The notes: generated by a model not told the origin, from the letters alone. DNA of 21,434 nt from a virus (IMGVR_UViG_3300040808_001895:1-21434); one strand, 5' to 3'. Positions 1 to 7,394 are shown, numbered from the stretch's first letter. Program-made: numbers and translations.

Positions 1-123
1 GAAGACGATTTCTTGGAAACTGCTAAGACCAACCCCGAACTGATGGGCAACGCCCTGAAAGAGTTCTTGGAGTCCTTACCGAAGGTTGAGAACAAGGAAG
101 GGGGAAAGGAGGAAGCGGACTAA
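1..123 (+). CDS. Tail assembly chaperone, short form (gpG-like), 3' end only
   Basis: The first 40 codons visible are the C-terminal tail of a protein that begins before the window. The end is Lys/Glu-rich and stops at a TAA at 121-123. I identify it by position and by the frameshift signal it carries: it sits directly before the tape measure gene and contains a lambda-type slippery heptamer a few codons before its stop, as in the lambda G gene. In lambda-like siphophages the short protein coats the tape measure and brings tail tube subunits to it during tail assembly; it is not part of the finished virion. Only the C-terminus is visible, so no domain can be checked. Confidence 0.7.
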   Translation, partial: EDDFLETAKTNPELMGNALKEFLESLPKVENKEGGKEEAD

Positions 124-425
124 CCTTCGACAAGGCTGAAGCCCTTTGGTGTGGTGACCTGGGCCTCCCGTTAGAACGCTTCTATAATACCACATTCAAA
201 GAGTTCATCTATCGTCTAGAGGGGGTGAATAGGCGTATGGCTAGGGAAGATGATCGTTGGAGGAATATGATGGCTGCCTTAATTAACCCACACGTCAAGA
301 AGCCCGTTAAGGCCAAGGACATTCTAGAGATACCACTTATAGACGGTGACCCCAAGAAACCAGCTATTTCCTTTGAGGAGCAAGCCAAGGTCTTAGAGGC
401 GTGGAATAAGGGGCAAGAAGGGTAA
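1..425 (+). CDS. Tail assembly chaperone, frameshifted long form (gpGT-like), 5' partial
   Basis: A -1 shift at 102-108 joins the upstream frame to a second frame that I read as open from 108 to the stop ending at 425, adding about 105 residues. The added part begins GGSGLTFDKAEALWCGDLGL and ends with EEQAKVLEAWNKGQEG. A GTG at 225 could be an internal start, but it has no spaced ribosome-binding site and the frame is open well upstream of it, so translation by frameshift explains the region better. In lambda the T extension recruits tail tube protein while the G part binds the tape measure. The gene ends 15 bases before the tape measure ATG. Position, slippery site and open -1 frame all agree; the extension itself shows no family I recognise. 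Confidence 0.72.
102..108 (+). other. Programmed -1 ribosomal frameshift site (GGGAAAG)
   Basis: In the upstream reading frame the heptamer is read G GGA AAG, which is the X XXY YYZ pattern and identical to the slippery site of the lambda G/T genes. It lies four codons before the zero-frame stop. A short inverted repeat, CCTT-CGAC-AAGG at 124-135, lies 15 bases downstream and could be a weak stimulator; I did not find a strong hairpin. Confidence 0.8.
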
Positions 426-428
426 AAC

Positions 429-436
429 TACTTTTG
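429..436 (+). promoter_or_regulatory. TACTTTTG promoter box directly before the tape measure gene
   Basis: TACTTTTG matches the Bacteroidota -7 consensus TAnnTTTG. It is followed by four bases (TCGT) and then the ATG at 441, so a start site at the usual distance would fall on or next to the A of the start codon. The same arrangement occurs before six other genes here. No clear TTTG is seen at the -33 position. Confidence 0.6.
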
Positions 437-440
437 TCGT

Positions 441-2057
441 ATGACCGTAGAAGAACTGAATGTTAAGGTAACTGCCGACATCTCCGACCTGAAGAGGGAC
501 TTAGCGAGAATGGAGGGGGCCGTTAAGGGAAGTGCTAAGAAGTCGGAAACGGCTATGAGTGCTGGCATGAAAAGGATCGGGGGAGCCATAGCAGCGGCTT
601 TCTCAGTTCAGGCAATAATTGGGTTCTCTAGGGCAGTCATTGAGGTAAGGTCTGAGTTTGAGAAGTTCGAAGCGGTTCTTACTAACACCCTTGGTTCTAG
701 CGGTGCGGCTAAATTAGCCTTGTTGGACATTAAAGAGATGGCGGCTAGAACGCCCTTTAGTGTCGCTGAGTTGTCAGGGGCTTTTGTCAAGCTTACTAAC
801 TACGGCCTCCAGCCATCAATGGAAGCAATGCGCCAATATGGTGACCTTGCTAGTTCGGTAGGTAAAGGGTTTGATCAACTCGCTGAAGCAGTCGCAGATG
901 CAACAACGGGGGAATTCGAAAGACTCAAGGAGTTTGGTATTAAGGCATCTAAGCAAGGGGATAAGGTTACATTCACCTTTAAGGAGCAAGCCACAACGGT
1001 AGACTTCACCACTAAGGCCATTGAGAACTACGTTAAGGGGCTAGGGGATATGAGAGGGGTTAGCGGATCTATGGCGGCTATATCTGAAACCCTAGGGGGT
1101 AAGGTGTCTAACCTTGGTGACAAGTGGGATAGCCTTCTTAATACCGTTGGTAATACAGACGTTTGGGGAGATGCTATTGAGGCAATGGGTGAAGCGTTGT
1201 CTAGGACTGAAAAGCTATTCAAGGTAGCTAACGACCTATCTAAGGGAAGGGGTATATACGGAACCTTTGACGCTTATAGGGAGGCTTATATGTTGGCCCT
1301 TTATGACTTGGTTGGTGTTGATTGGCTAGACGAGTCAGTTAAGAAGATAGACGAGGCATCTAAGAAGGCGGCAGAGTCACTAGCTAGGGCGCAGCGTATG
1401 GCTAACGAGCGTAGGGGTGCTGGTCTTCCAGGTGTCGGGCCATTACCCCAAGGTGCTCAAGCACCTCCCGTATTCGGCCCCACGGGTGAGCCATTTGAGA
1501 AGGTTAGAAAGTCCGCTGATCAATTAGCCAAAGAACTAGCCAAGGCAACCGAGGAGGCTACTAAGCTGAGAAGGGCTAGAATGGAAGGGGTGCAACTGCA
1601 AAGGAGTATGCAACAAGCCACGCAGTTAGGCCAAAGGCAAATGGGTACTTTTAACCTACGTCTTCGGGGGCAAATGGATACGGGTGGCTTCGTGAAGCCT
1701 ACCATTACGGGGCCTGAGATTAAGTATGAAGACACTTCTAACCTTGTTCTGTCACAACTGCAAGAACGGACTTTTGAGGCAGATGAAGCAATGTTCGACT
1801 TCGGTAGTTCGGCTGGTATACTTTCACAAAGCTTAGTAGCAGCGGCAGAAAATACCCAAGCGGCTGGGGACATCTTCGCTAATGCTATTGGGGCTATCGT
1901 TAGTGAACTCCTGACGCAAGCGTTAGCAACTAGGTTAGGTTCGTTCGCTGGGCCATTAGGCGGCTTGGTAGGAGGCTTCTTGACTTTAGGACTTAAAGGC
2001 CGTGACCTTGAAACATCTAGAGCAAGAACTAGAAATTCTGTAACTCGTTACAACTAA
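441..2057 (+). CDS. Tail tape measure protein
   Basis: This 538-residue protein is the ruler that sets tail length and is threaded through the tail tube. The N-terminal part (about 1-210) matches the phage tape measure family: an amphipathic start, an alanine-rich stretch (SAGMKRIGGAIAAAFSVQAI), then the FEKFEAVLTNTLGSS and AARTPFSVAELSGAFVKL segments seen in tape measure N-terminal regions. The middle is charged and helical, and the C-terminal part (about 480-515) is a hydrophobic Gly/Ala/Leu stretch. At about 0.15 nm per residue the tail would be near 80 nm, which is short for a siphovirus. It follows the frameshifted chaperone, its usual neighbour, and its stop overlaps the next start by one base. 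The ATG at 441 is supported by the promoter box just before it. Confidence 0.9.
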   Translation: MTVEELNVKVTADISDLKRDLARMEGAVKGSAKKSETAMSAGMKRIGGAIAAAFSVQAIIGFSRAVIEVRSEFEKFEAVLTNTLGSSGAAKLALLDIKEMAARTPFSVAELSGAFVKLTNYGLQPSMEAMRQYGDLASSVGKGFDQLAEAVADATTGEFERLKEFGIKASKQGDKVTFTFKEQATTVDFTTKAIENYVKGLGDMRGVSGSMAAISETLGGKVSNLGDKWDSLLNTVGNTDVWGDAIEAMGEALSRTEKLFKVANDLSKGRGIYGTFDAYREAYMLALYDLVGVDWLDESVKKIDEASKKAAESLARAQRMANERRGAGLPGVGPLPQGAQAPPVFGPTGEPFEKVRKSADQLAKELAKATEEATKLRRARMEGVQLQRSMQQATQLGQRQMGTFNLRLRGQMDTGGFVKPTITGPEIKYEDTSNLVLSQLQERTFEADEAMFDFGSSAGILSQSLVAAAENTQAAGDIFANAIGAIVSELLTQALATRLGSFAGPLGGLVGGFLTLGLKGRDLETSRARTRNSVTRYN

Positions 2058-4276
2058 TGGCGTTAATCTCAGACGTAAGAATTAGGGCAAAGGCCAAGTT
2101 CACTTCAACCGTTACAGATACAGAATTCGAGATTCATATAATTGATGACGAATACGACAACACCACGGACGGTGATCCATTAGAACTAACCCTAGACCGT
2201 GACGGGTTCACCCTAGAGCAAGGCGAGGGAGATAAACTCAAGCATATAATGGGCGGCTCATTCTCAATGGGCATAATGGTAGAGAACTCTTCAGTTGAAA
2301 CCTTGGCCTCTGACGTTATGGAACTCCAAGAAGATAGGTTCGGGGTTCGCTTGTACGAAGATGAAGACTTAATGTGGTTCGGTATGGTATACCAAGACGG
2401 GGTTAACGTGGACTTACAACACCAGCCCTATGTCTTTAGAGTAACCGCATTCGATGGGTTGGGCAAGCTTAAAGAGATATCTTCAGGCGCACCGTGGGCC
2501 ACGGGAGATGACCCTAGAAACTTCTCTTCTGTTCTCGTTAAGATGCTTAGAGAGGTAGACCCACTAGACCTAAGTAGCGGAACGGACTTCCTAGTTAGTG
2601 CGGTAGACCTTCGCTCAGATGGTCACGGGTCTTATAACACTCAGTTCGACACTCTAGCAGAAACCACCATTAACAATTATAACCCTTTGTTCTATAAGGT
2701 ATGGGATGGGAAGGGTGTTGAGTTCGATGGGCGCAACTGGTACGATATAGTTACTAGAATTATGTTCGCCTTCAACTCACAAATAAGGTTGATCAATGGT
2801 AGTTATGAGGTTGTCCCGTTCACTAAGATGCTTGTTTCGACATCAACACAAGTAAGGGAGTTTGACCGAGATTACTACGAAACGGATAGTAGTACTAGCA
2901 ACCCTAGAACCTTTACGGGAGTTTCCTATTCAACTAGGATATTCAACACGGGATTCACGAACGACAAGCTACAAGGGTTAACCGTTGGCTTCGAGCAAGC
3001 CGCTGACCGAGTGACCTTAAAAGAAGACTTTGGGCAAGAGATTCTTAACGAGCCTTTGTACTTGGCTAATAATGCCGCTTCAGGAACTTTCACCACGAGC
3101 GATAGCGGAAACATAACCTTGTCCGTTGTACCTGGAGTATTCCCAGCCGAAAACCAACTAAGCACTACAAAGGAATGTTGGCTAGAACTTCGCCTTTATG
3201 TAACAACGGTTTACAACTCTCAAACGTACTATTGGGGGCCATATAGGGACACTAGTTCGGGACACAACTTCGGTAGGGTTGACAACCTAAATAATGCTTG
3301 GGACACTACTGAGCGGTGGAACACCGTGGCGGCTACTAACTTCTTTGACACCTTGAAGAGTGGTTCAACTGGTCACGTTTATCCTGACTTCTCAACCTTT
3401 GGGCCTTTCGGTGAACTTACGGCTAATGAATTGGTCATAGCTAGTGTCAACGCCCTTAGTCCAAATAGGGAAGACCTACACGTTTTGATCAACACCACTA
3501 ACGGCCTTAGAGGGGGTAACGGGCTAGGCGTGTTCGGTGTTAAGCACCCTTCGGGTAGCCAAGGGTCGATAACGGTTCAGGTTCAGTTAGTGGCCCTAGA
3601 TAAAAACCCTAATACAATAACATCTGACGTTGACACGGACACAATAACGCTAACCTCTTCACAGATTCAAGCCGCTGGACTTAGGAACCTAACCCAAGGG
3701 GCCACCGTTTACGCTATAGATGATCCACTAGTGGACACCTTCACGCACTCTCTAGGAACGGGTCAGAATGGCCTTGGTGTTCTCGTTAAGGATATTGGAA
3801 GCTTACACATTAATGACGCTATTGGGGGCGTTCCCACGGAAGCAAGGGCTTGGGATGGTACAGATTGGGACAACGAAACTTCTAATTGGACGGACGGGAC
3901 GGGAACGGCAGACACGCCCTTGGTTACTTACCTTCTTAGGAAACACGCTCAGATTTACCAAAAGCCCGTTAAAAGGCCTGACATGACCTTTATTAGTGAT
4001 GTTAACCTATATGGTCGAACCATTACGGGGGCTGGGTTCCCTTTGGGGTCGGCTGGTGAAGTCCAATACATTGTCTTAAACTCTAGGTTTATGGCTAGGG
4101 ACAACATAATGGAACAGACTTGGCTTGAGTACGATTCTAACGAAGTAACGGGAGTACCAGTAACCGAGTTACCTAATAGGCCAAATGCGTCCCCGTACAA
4201 CCTTAATAATGGAGCGTCAGACTCTCCAGGTGCTAGAGATTCAGAAGACCCAGGTTTATTACCCGAAGTAGAATGA
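2057..4276 (+). CDS. Large tail-tip / tail-hub structural protein
   Basis: A 739-residue protein with many Asp, Thr and Gly residues and a beta-rich appearance, no signal peptide and no membrane segment. I do not recognise an enzyme motif. The N-terminal 150 residues (RIRAKAKFTSTVTDTEFEIH, later VFRVTAFDGLGKLKEIS) resemble the start of large proteins found after the tape measure in Bacteroidota phages, where they are annotated as structural or tail proteins. By gene order it should occupy the distal tail or hub position, roughly where Dit and Tal proteins sit in other siphophages. Its ATG overlaps the tape measure stop by one base, and its stop overlaps the next gene in an ATGA, so it is translationally coupled on both sides. 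The role is inferred from position; the length is typical for such hubs. Confidence 0.6.
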   Translation: MALISDVRIRAKAKFTSTVTDTEFEIHIIDDEYDNTTDGDPLELTLDRDGFTLEQGEGDKLKHIMGGSFSMGIMVENSSVETLASDVMELQEDRFGVRLYEDEDLMWFGMVYQDGVNVDLQHQPYVFRVTAFDGLGKLKEISSGAPWATGDDPRNFSSVLVKMLREVDPLDLSSGTDFLVSAVDLRSDGHGSYNTQFDTLAETTINNYNPLFYKVWDGKGVEFDGRNWYDIVTRIMFAFNSQIRLINGSYEVVPFTKMLVSTSTQVREFDRDYYETDSSTSNPRTFTGVSYSTRIFNTGFTNDKLQGLTVGFEQAADRVTLKEDFGQEILNEPLYLANNAASGTFTTSDSGNITLSVVPGVFPAENQLSTTKECWLELRLYVTTVYNSQTYYWGPYRDTSSGHNFGRVDNLNNAWDTTERWNTVAATNFFDTLKSGSTGHVYPDFSTFGPFGELTANELVIASVNALSPNREDLHVLINTTNGLRGGNGLGVFGVKHPSGSQGSITVQVQLVALDKNPNTITSDVDTDTITLTSSQIQAAGLRNLTQGATVYAIDDPLVDTFTHSLGTGQNGLGVLVKDIGSLHINDAIGGVPTEARAWDGTDWDNETSNWTDGTGTADTPLVTYLLRKHAQIYQKPVKRPDMTFISDVNLYGRTITGAGFPLGSAGEVQYIVLNSRFMARDNIMEQTWLEYDSNEVTGVPVTELPNRPNASPYNLNNGASDSPGARDSEDPGLLPEVE

Positions 4277-4737
4277 CAATAACAAAACCCACCCCCGACA
4301 TTATTAAGGTTCTAGCGATCATTAGCCTTATTTGTCTAGTGGCCTTAACGTCTTGTTCCGCAAGCTTCCACCTAAGGAGAGCAATACAGAAAGACCCTAC
4401 AATTATCCAACCCGAAATAGTGCAAGTGGTGGACACGGTTATTATTACGCCCTTAGAACGCGTAGAAACGACTTTCGTGGCTCTCCCGATAGATACCATT
4501 ACAATCGAGAAAGAACGCCTTAGAATTAAGATTAGACGCATTCACGACACTTTGAGGGTTGAGGGTGAGTGTAGGTCAGACACAATAACCATAACAGAAA
4601 CGATTGAACTCCCCCCAGTTATTAAGTACGAAGATAGACCTTGGTGGTCTAAATGGCTAATGTGGGGGCTTGCGGCTCTATTCGCTATTAAGGTGCTGAA
4701 TATGGCTATAGACAGACTCTTAGGGGGCAGGGGGTAG
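4273..4737 (+). CDS. Probable one-piece spanin (u-spanin) lipoprotein
   Basis: This 154-residue protein has both marks of a unimolecular spanin. Residues 10-27 form a hydrophobic signal ending in a lipobox, L25-T26-S27-C28, with Ser at +2, which favours the outer membrane. A second hydrophobic segment near residues 128-146 (WLMWGLAALFAIKVLNMAI) would anchor the C-terminus in the inner membrane. Between them are about 95 residues rich in beta-type DT(V/I/L) repeats (VVDTVIITP, IDTITIEK, HDTLRVEG, SDTITITE). T1 gp11, the known model, is similar in size and also beta-rich. Spanins fuse the two membranes in the last lysis step. The gene overlaps the tail-tip gene in an ATGA and lies about 1.5 kb before the endolysin and holin. 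An ordinary lipoprotein with an extra membrane segment remains possible. Confidence 0.65.
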   Translation: MTITKPTPDIIKVLAIISLICLVALTSCSASFHLRRAIQKDPTIIQPEIVQVVDTVIITPLERVETTFVALPIDTITIEKERLRIKIRRIHDTLRVEGECRSDTITITETIELPPVIKYEDRPWWSKWLMWGLAALFAIKVLNMAIDRLLGGRG

Positions 4738-4741
4738 GTCT

Positions 4742-4749
4742 TATTTTAG
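4742..4749 (+). promoter_or_regulatory. TATTTTAG promoter-like box before the receptor-binding gene
   Basis: TATTTTAG followed by CCCT and the ATG at 4754 has the same four-base spacing as the other start-proximal boxes in this window, with A in place of the last T of the TAnnTTTG consensus. It begins five bases after the spanin stop, so it fits a new transcript start for the receptor-binding gene. Confidence 0.45.
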
Positions 4750-4753
4750 CCCT

Positions 4754-6070
4754 ATGAATCTGAACCACTTCTACCATTACTATAAGTCTAAGAGCGGTGG
4801 GGTTTCTAACTTGCTTAAAGCTACCGAGGACTTTACTAGTTCATTGGACTGGCTTAAAAAACCCGACACGGACGCTCCCACAATTACGGGAGGTGTAACA
4901 GACCCGAACGGGGGAACAGATGCCCAGCGCGTAAACTTCACGGCAAATAGGCAGTCGAGGGTTCAGCAATCTGTGACCTTATCCGCTTCTACTCAATACA
5001 CTTTTAGTGTTTACGCTCGTGTGAATACGGGAACGGATCAGTTCAGGCTGAGAAACGTCACTTTAAGCGCGGCTGAAGCTAAGACTGCAACGACTAGCTG
5101 GACACGGTTTGAATACACTTTCACGACCACAACGGGTGGGGTGTACGAGTTGAGCATTCAGAATACTGAGAATGCAGCGGCTAACATTGAGTTCTTTGGG
5201 GCTATGCTTAATGTGGGGTCTAGTGCTAACGATTATGTGAAGGTTGACCCAAGCACGGGAGGCTCTACACCAACCCCAGCTTATTCAGGCTTTGGCGATG
5301 TGTTCGGAGGGGTTACGGCTTACTACTCTCTGCGCCAATTCACCGAGGCTGAAACGCTCAACGCCATACGGGTGAGAAGGTCAAGCGATGACACGGAGCA
5401 AGATATTGGCTTCGATGCGAATGGAGACCTTGACAGCACGGCTCTGCTTGATTTTGTGGGAACGGGAGGTACAGATAACGGCTATGTTTCAAAATGGTAC
5501 GACCAAAGTGGTAATGGAAATGACGCGATAAACGCGGACGCATCCGAGCAACCTTTGGTAGTGAGTGGGGGCACACTTGTTGAAGAGAATAGCAAGGCGG
5601 CAATTGAGTTCGATGGGGTGGATGACAAACTTGGCTTTGCGTCTAACTTGAATATCGGAGGCAGCCCTTCTATTATTGGCGTTTTGAATACCGCAGCAGG
5701 GGACATTGTTTGGCGAGGGGGAGGAAGTGATTATTGGTATTTTCTGGCCTCTCAATATTTCCGCTATCGAAATGGTGACTTTGACGCAAACTGGCAGAAC
5801 TTAGAAGGCTTGCCTGTTATTACAGGTGCACAAAAATTAATAGGGACCTACAAGAATTCGACAAGTGTGGAACTTGCAGTTGATGGAACGAGCATTTCGA
5901 CAAAGTCAAGCGGAACAGGGACGGATGGTTTGTTCAATAACATAGGCAGCGATGCCGCTTATATGGACGGGGTTTATCAGGAACTCATCATCTTCGACAC
6001 CGACCAAAGCGGCATCCGCACGAGCATTGAAACGAACATCAACGACCACTTCTCAATTTTTGAGGCATGA
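4754..6070 (+). CDS. Receptor-binding / tail fibre protein with CBM-like and lectin-like domains
   Basis: A 438-residue protein in two parts. Residues about 15-160 look like a carbohydrate-binding-module jelly roll (LLKATEDFTSSLDW, QQSVTLSASTQYTFSVYAR, TTTGGVYELSIQNTENAA), followed by a Thr/Pro linker near 170-178. Residues about 185-438 resemble the segment shared by the GH54 arabinofuranosidase family and many Bacteroidota phage fibres (YYSLRQF, AIRVRRSSDDTEQDIGFDAN, KWYDQSGNGNDA, IEFDGVDDKL) and end in NINDHFSIF, giving a concanavalin-like fold. I infer that it binds host surface polysaccharide at the tail tip; catalytic activity cannot be shown. The second half has a different base composition from the rest of the window (no CTAG from 5224 on), suggesting the tip was exchanged horizontally. 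Its stop overlaps the next gene by four bases (ATGA). Confidence 0.7.
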   Translation: MNLNHFYHYYKSKSGGVSNLLKATEDFTSSLDWLKKPDTDAPTITGGVTDPNGGTDAQRVNFTANRQSRVQQSVTLSASTQYTFSVYARVNTGTDQFRLRNVTLSAAEAKTATTSWTRFEYTFTTTTGGVYELSIQNTENAAANIEFFGAMLNVGSSANDYVKVDPSTGGSTPTPAYSGFGDVFGGVTAYYSLRQFTEAETLNAIRVRRSSDDTEQDIGFDANGDLDSTALLDFVGTGGTDNGYVSKWYDQSGNGNDAINADASEQPLVVSGGTLVEENSKAAIEFDGVDDKLGFASNLNIGGSPSIIGVLNTAAGDIVWRGGGSDYWYFLASQYFRYRNGDFDANWQNLEGLPVITGAQKLIGTYKNSTSVELAVDGTSISTKSSGTGTDGLFNNIGSDAAYMDGVYQELIIFDTDQSGIRTSIETNINDHFSIFEA

Positions 6071-6291
6071 GCTGGTACATCGGAACACTTGAAGAGTGCA
6101 ACGCATATAATTCGAAGGTCAATCAGGCGAAGGCATACACGGGAAGCATCACAAGCAACTGGGCGACCCCACGCCAACACCCTGACGGAAGCAAGTGGGC
6201 GATAGTTGCACATACCATCGAACCCGATGAAGAGAGCGGCCTAACCTTAGTTGAAGAACTTACAGAAGATTGGAATAGTGAGGTACTTTAA
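6067..6291 (+). CDS. Small protein paired with the receptor-binding gene, unknown function
   Basis: A 74-residue soluble, acidic, Trp-containing protein (MSWYIGTLEECNAYNSKVNQ, SNWATPRQHPDGSKWAI). I recognise the general type, small proteins encoded right after fibre genes in Bacteroidota phages, but no function is known to me; a fibre-folding or tip accessory role is only a guess from position. The start overlaps the fibre stop in an ATGA, so the two are coupled. It shares the fibre tip's CTAG-free composition, so the pair probably moved together. Its last five codons overlap the start of the M15 peptidase. Confidence 0.65.
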   Translation: MSWYIGTLEECNAYNSKVNQAKAYTGSITSNWATPRQHPDGSKWAIVAHTIEPDEESGLTLVEELTEDWNSEVL

Positions 6292-6631
6292 ACTAGAAGA
6301 GTTCGATAGTCCCGACAAACCTGGTAGCGGTGAGTTGATGGATGAAAGTCTTTTGACTATGCTAGATGAGTTAAGGGGCAATTGTGGTTTTCCGCTCAAG
6401 ATCAATTCGGGAGTGAGAACGGTAGCGAGGAATGAAGCGGTTGGAGGGTCAGTTAACTCAAGCCACCTAAAGGGCCTAGCCGTGGACATTCATTGCACCG
6501 AGTCCGCTAAGAGGTTTAAGATTGTTGATGAAGCGTTAAGGCTGGGCTTTGACCGAATTGGAATAGCGAAGACCTTCATTCACTTGGACATTGACCTACA
6601 TAAATCACCTGACGTAATTTGGATGTACTAA
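6278..6631 (+). CDS. Peptidoglycan peptidase, M15 family (probable endolysin)
   Basis: A 117-residue zinc peptidase of the compact Peptidase_M15_3 type, expected to cut peptide cross-links in the cell wall at lysis. From the GTG at 6278 the protein begins VRYFKLEEFDSPDKPGSGE, the usual family start. The zinc ligands are visible in order: H63 in NSSHLKG, D70 in LAVDIH, and H102 in FIHLDID; the INSGVRT segment is also typical. A TTG at 6251 would add nine residues that the family does not have, so I prefer GTG. It overlaps the small upstream gene by 14 bases and is followed directly by the holin-like gene. Some phages carry this family as a virion-associated wall enzyme instead, but the holin beside it favours endolysin. 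Confidence 0.85.
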   Translation: MRYFKLEEFDSPDKPGSGELMDESLLTMLDELRGNCGFPLKINSGVRTVARNEAVGGSVNSSHLKGLAVDIHCTESAKRFKIVDEALRLGFDRIGIAKTFIHLDIDLHKSPDVIWMY

Positions 6632-6900
6632 TGAGCCTGAGCGAACTAGGAATAAATATAGGTTTGATGATAGGGGGATTCTTCGGGTCGCTTATAACCG
6701 TCAAAAAAAAGAGATGTGTAAAGGAGCAACTCCTTGCCGTGGTCACGGGAACTATGGCCGCTAACTACCTTTCTCCCGTCCTTATAGAGTGGTTTAACCT
6801 AACGGGGTCTAGTCAGTATGGTACGGCCTTTATTGTAGGGTTCGGAGGCTTGAAAGTGGTAGAAGCGTTCTACGACAAATTCTTCAATAAAATAGGATGA
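6631..6900 (+). CDS. Probable holin
   Basis: An 89-residue membrane protein. The hydrophobic stretches are at about 5-25 (LGINIGLMIGGFFGSLITV), 36-56 (EQLLAVVTGTMAANYLSPVL) and 66-80 (YGTAFIVGFGGLKVV), with a KKK patch after the first, giving two or three membrane passes. Size, topology and position after the endolysin match small phage holins, which open the inner membrane at a set time to release the endolysin. I chose the ATG at 6631, which shares its A with the endolysin stop (TAATG), over an in-frame TTG at 6619. The gene is followed by an ATGA overlap with the next one. The family cannot be named with certainty. Confidence 0.65.
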   Translation: MSLSELGINIGLMIGGFFGSLITVKKKRCVKEQLLAVVTGTMAANYLSPVLIEWFNLTGSSQYGTAFIVGFGGLKVVEAFYDKFFNKIG

Positions 6901-7094
6901 ATAAGCTACTTTGGGAAGGTCTTCAATTTGCTATCATTGCGCTCCTTGCGTTCTCCTTGTTTGCGTGGATCGAGGTTAAATTCTTCTTACCCACCCTAGA
7001 GAGGGACATCGTAGAACACCTACCCCACGACACCGTTTACATTGTCAGCGATAGCGTAAAGGTAGATTCTAGCCTAGTAAACGTCATAGAATAA
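6897..7094 (+). CDS. Small membrane protein at the end of the lysis block
   Basis: A 65-residue protein with one N-terminal membrane segment (about 8-30, GLQFAIIALLAFSLFAWIEV) and a short, acidic C-terminal part likely to face the periplasm. The C-terminal phrase HDTVYIVSDSVKVDSS resembles the DTV-type beta repeats in the spanin encoded at 4273. That could mean it contacts the spanin or peptidoglycan, or acts as an antiholin-like regulator, but none of this is shown. It overlaps the holin by four bases (ATGA) and is the last plus-strand gene of the left block. Its stop lies in the A-tract of the terminator serving the opposite strand. Confidence 0.6.
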   Translation: MNKLLWEGLQFAIIALLAFSLFAWIEVKFFLPTLERDIVEHLPHDTVYIVSDSVKVDSSLVNVIE

Positions 7095-7115
7095 AAAAAG
7101 ACCCCGAAGGGTCTT
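7092..7115 (-). terminator. Rho-independent terminator of the leftward operon
   Basis: Read on the minus strand this is AAGACCC, a TTCG loop, GGGTCTT and then a run of T. The seven-base stem is perfect (7098-7104 with 7109-7115). The U-run is only on the minus strand, so it should stop leftward transcription; in the plus direction the hairpin is followed by AGTGACG and would be weak. It sits exactly between the converging gene blocks. Confidence 0.85.
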
Positions 7116-7137
7116 AGTGACGATTAAGCGTAAGGGT

Positions 7138-7335
7138 TTAAAGGTCTTCACCGCAGTTCTCACAAACTGCAACCACACCTATTAAGTTGTAGTCTTGATC
7201 ATAGCCTTTGACCCCGTGGGTTTCTCCACATCCACAACGTGCGGTTTTCTGTTCTATTTCAGTAGCACCCTTAGATGCTAAGAATTCAACGGCTTCGCTT
7301 TCGTTGTTGCTGATGTATTTTTCGAAGTGGTTCAT
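7138..7335 (-). CDS. Small zinc-ribbon protein
   Basis: A 65-residue protein with a short helical N-terminal half (FEKYISNNESEAVEFLASKG) and a C-terminal CxC...CxxC pattern (C34, C36 and then CENC at the end) that should hold one zinc ion. The function is unknown; small zinc ribbons in phages often bind nucleic acid or host transcription factors, but nothing here proves it. The gene is last in the leftward block, 23 bases upstream of the terminator hairpin, and has its own promoter with near-consensus spacing, so it can be made as a separate short message. Confidence 0.7.
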   Translation of the reverse strand: MNHFEKYISNNESEAVEFLASKGATEIEQKTARCGCGETHGVKGYDQDYNLIGVVAVCENCGEDL

Positions 7336-7356
7336 TGTTGTTGTTTTATGATGGGG

Positions 7357-7387
7357 CTAAGATAGAAAGAATTTCTAAACCACCAAA
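7357..7387 (-). promoter_or_regulatory. Bacteroidota-type promoter of the zinc-ribbon gene
   Basis: On the minus strand a TTTG (7387-7384) is followed by 19 bases and TATCTTAG (7364-7357). This fits the published Bacteroidota pattern TTTG-N19-TAnnTTTG with one mismatch. The ATG follows 21 bases after the box, leaving a normal short leader, unlike the start-proximal boxes elsewhere in the window. Confidence 0.55.
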
Positions 7388-7394
7388 AAAAACT

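Noticed and set aside
225-425. Independent 66-residue gene starting at GTG 225
   Set aside because: The frame is open upstream to the slippery heptamer, and the start has no spaced ribosome-binding site; it is better explained as the frameshifted part of the tail chaperone.
1520-1873. 117-residue minus-strand frame inside the tape measure gene
   Set aside because: Cys/Ser-rich shadow of the tape measure codons with no start signal.
5358-5755. Three overlapping minus-strand frames inside the fibre gene
   Set aside because: They are shadows of a well-supported coding region and conflict with each other.
7098-7115. Plus-strand terminator for the lysis block
   Set aside because: The hairpin is present, but there is no U-run after it in the plus direction; I keep it only for the minus strand.
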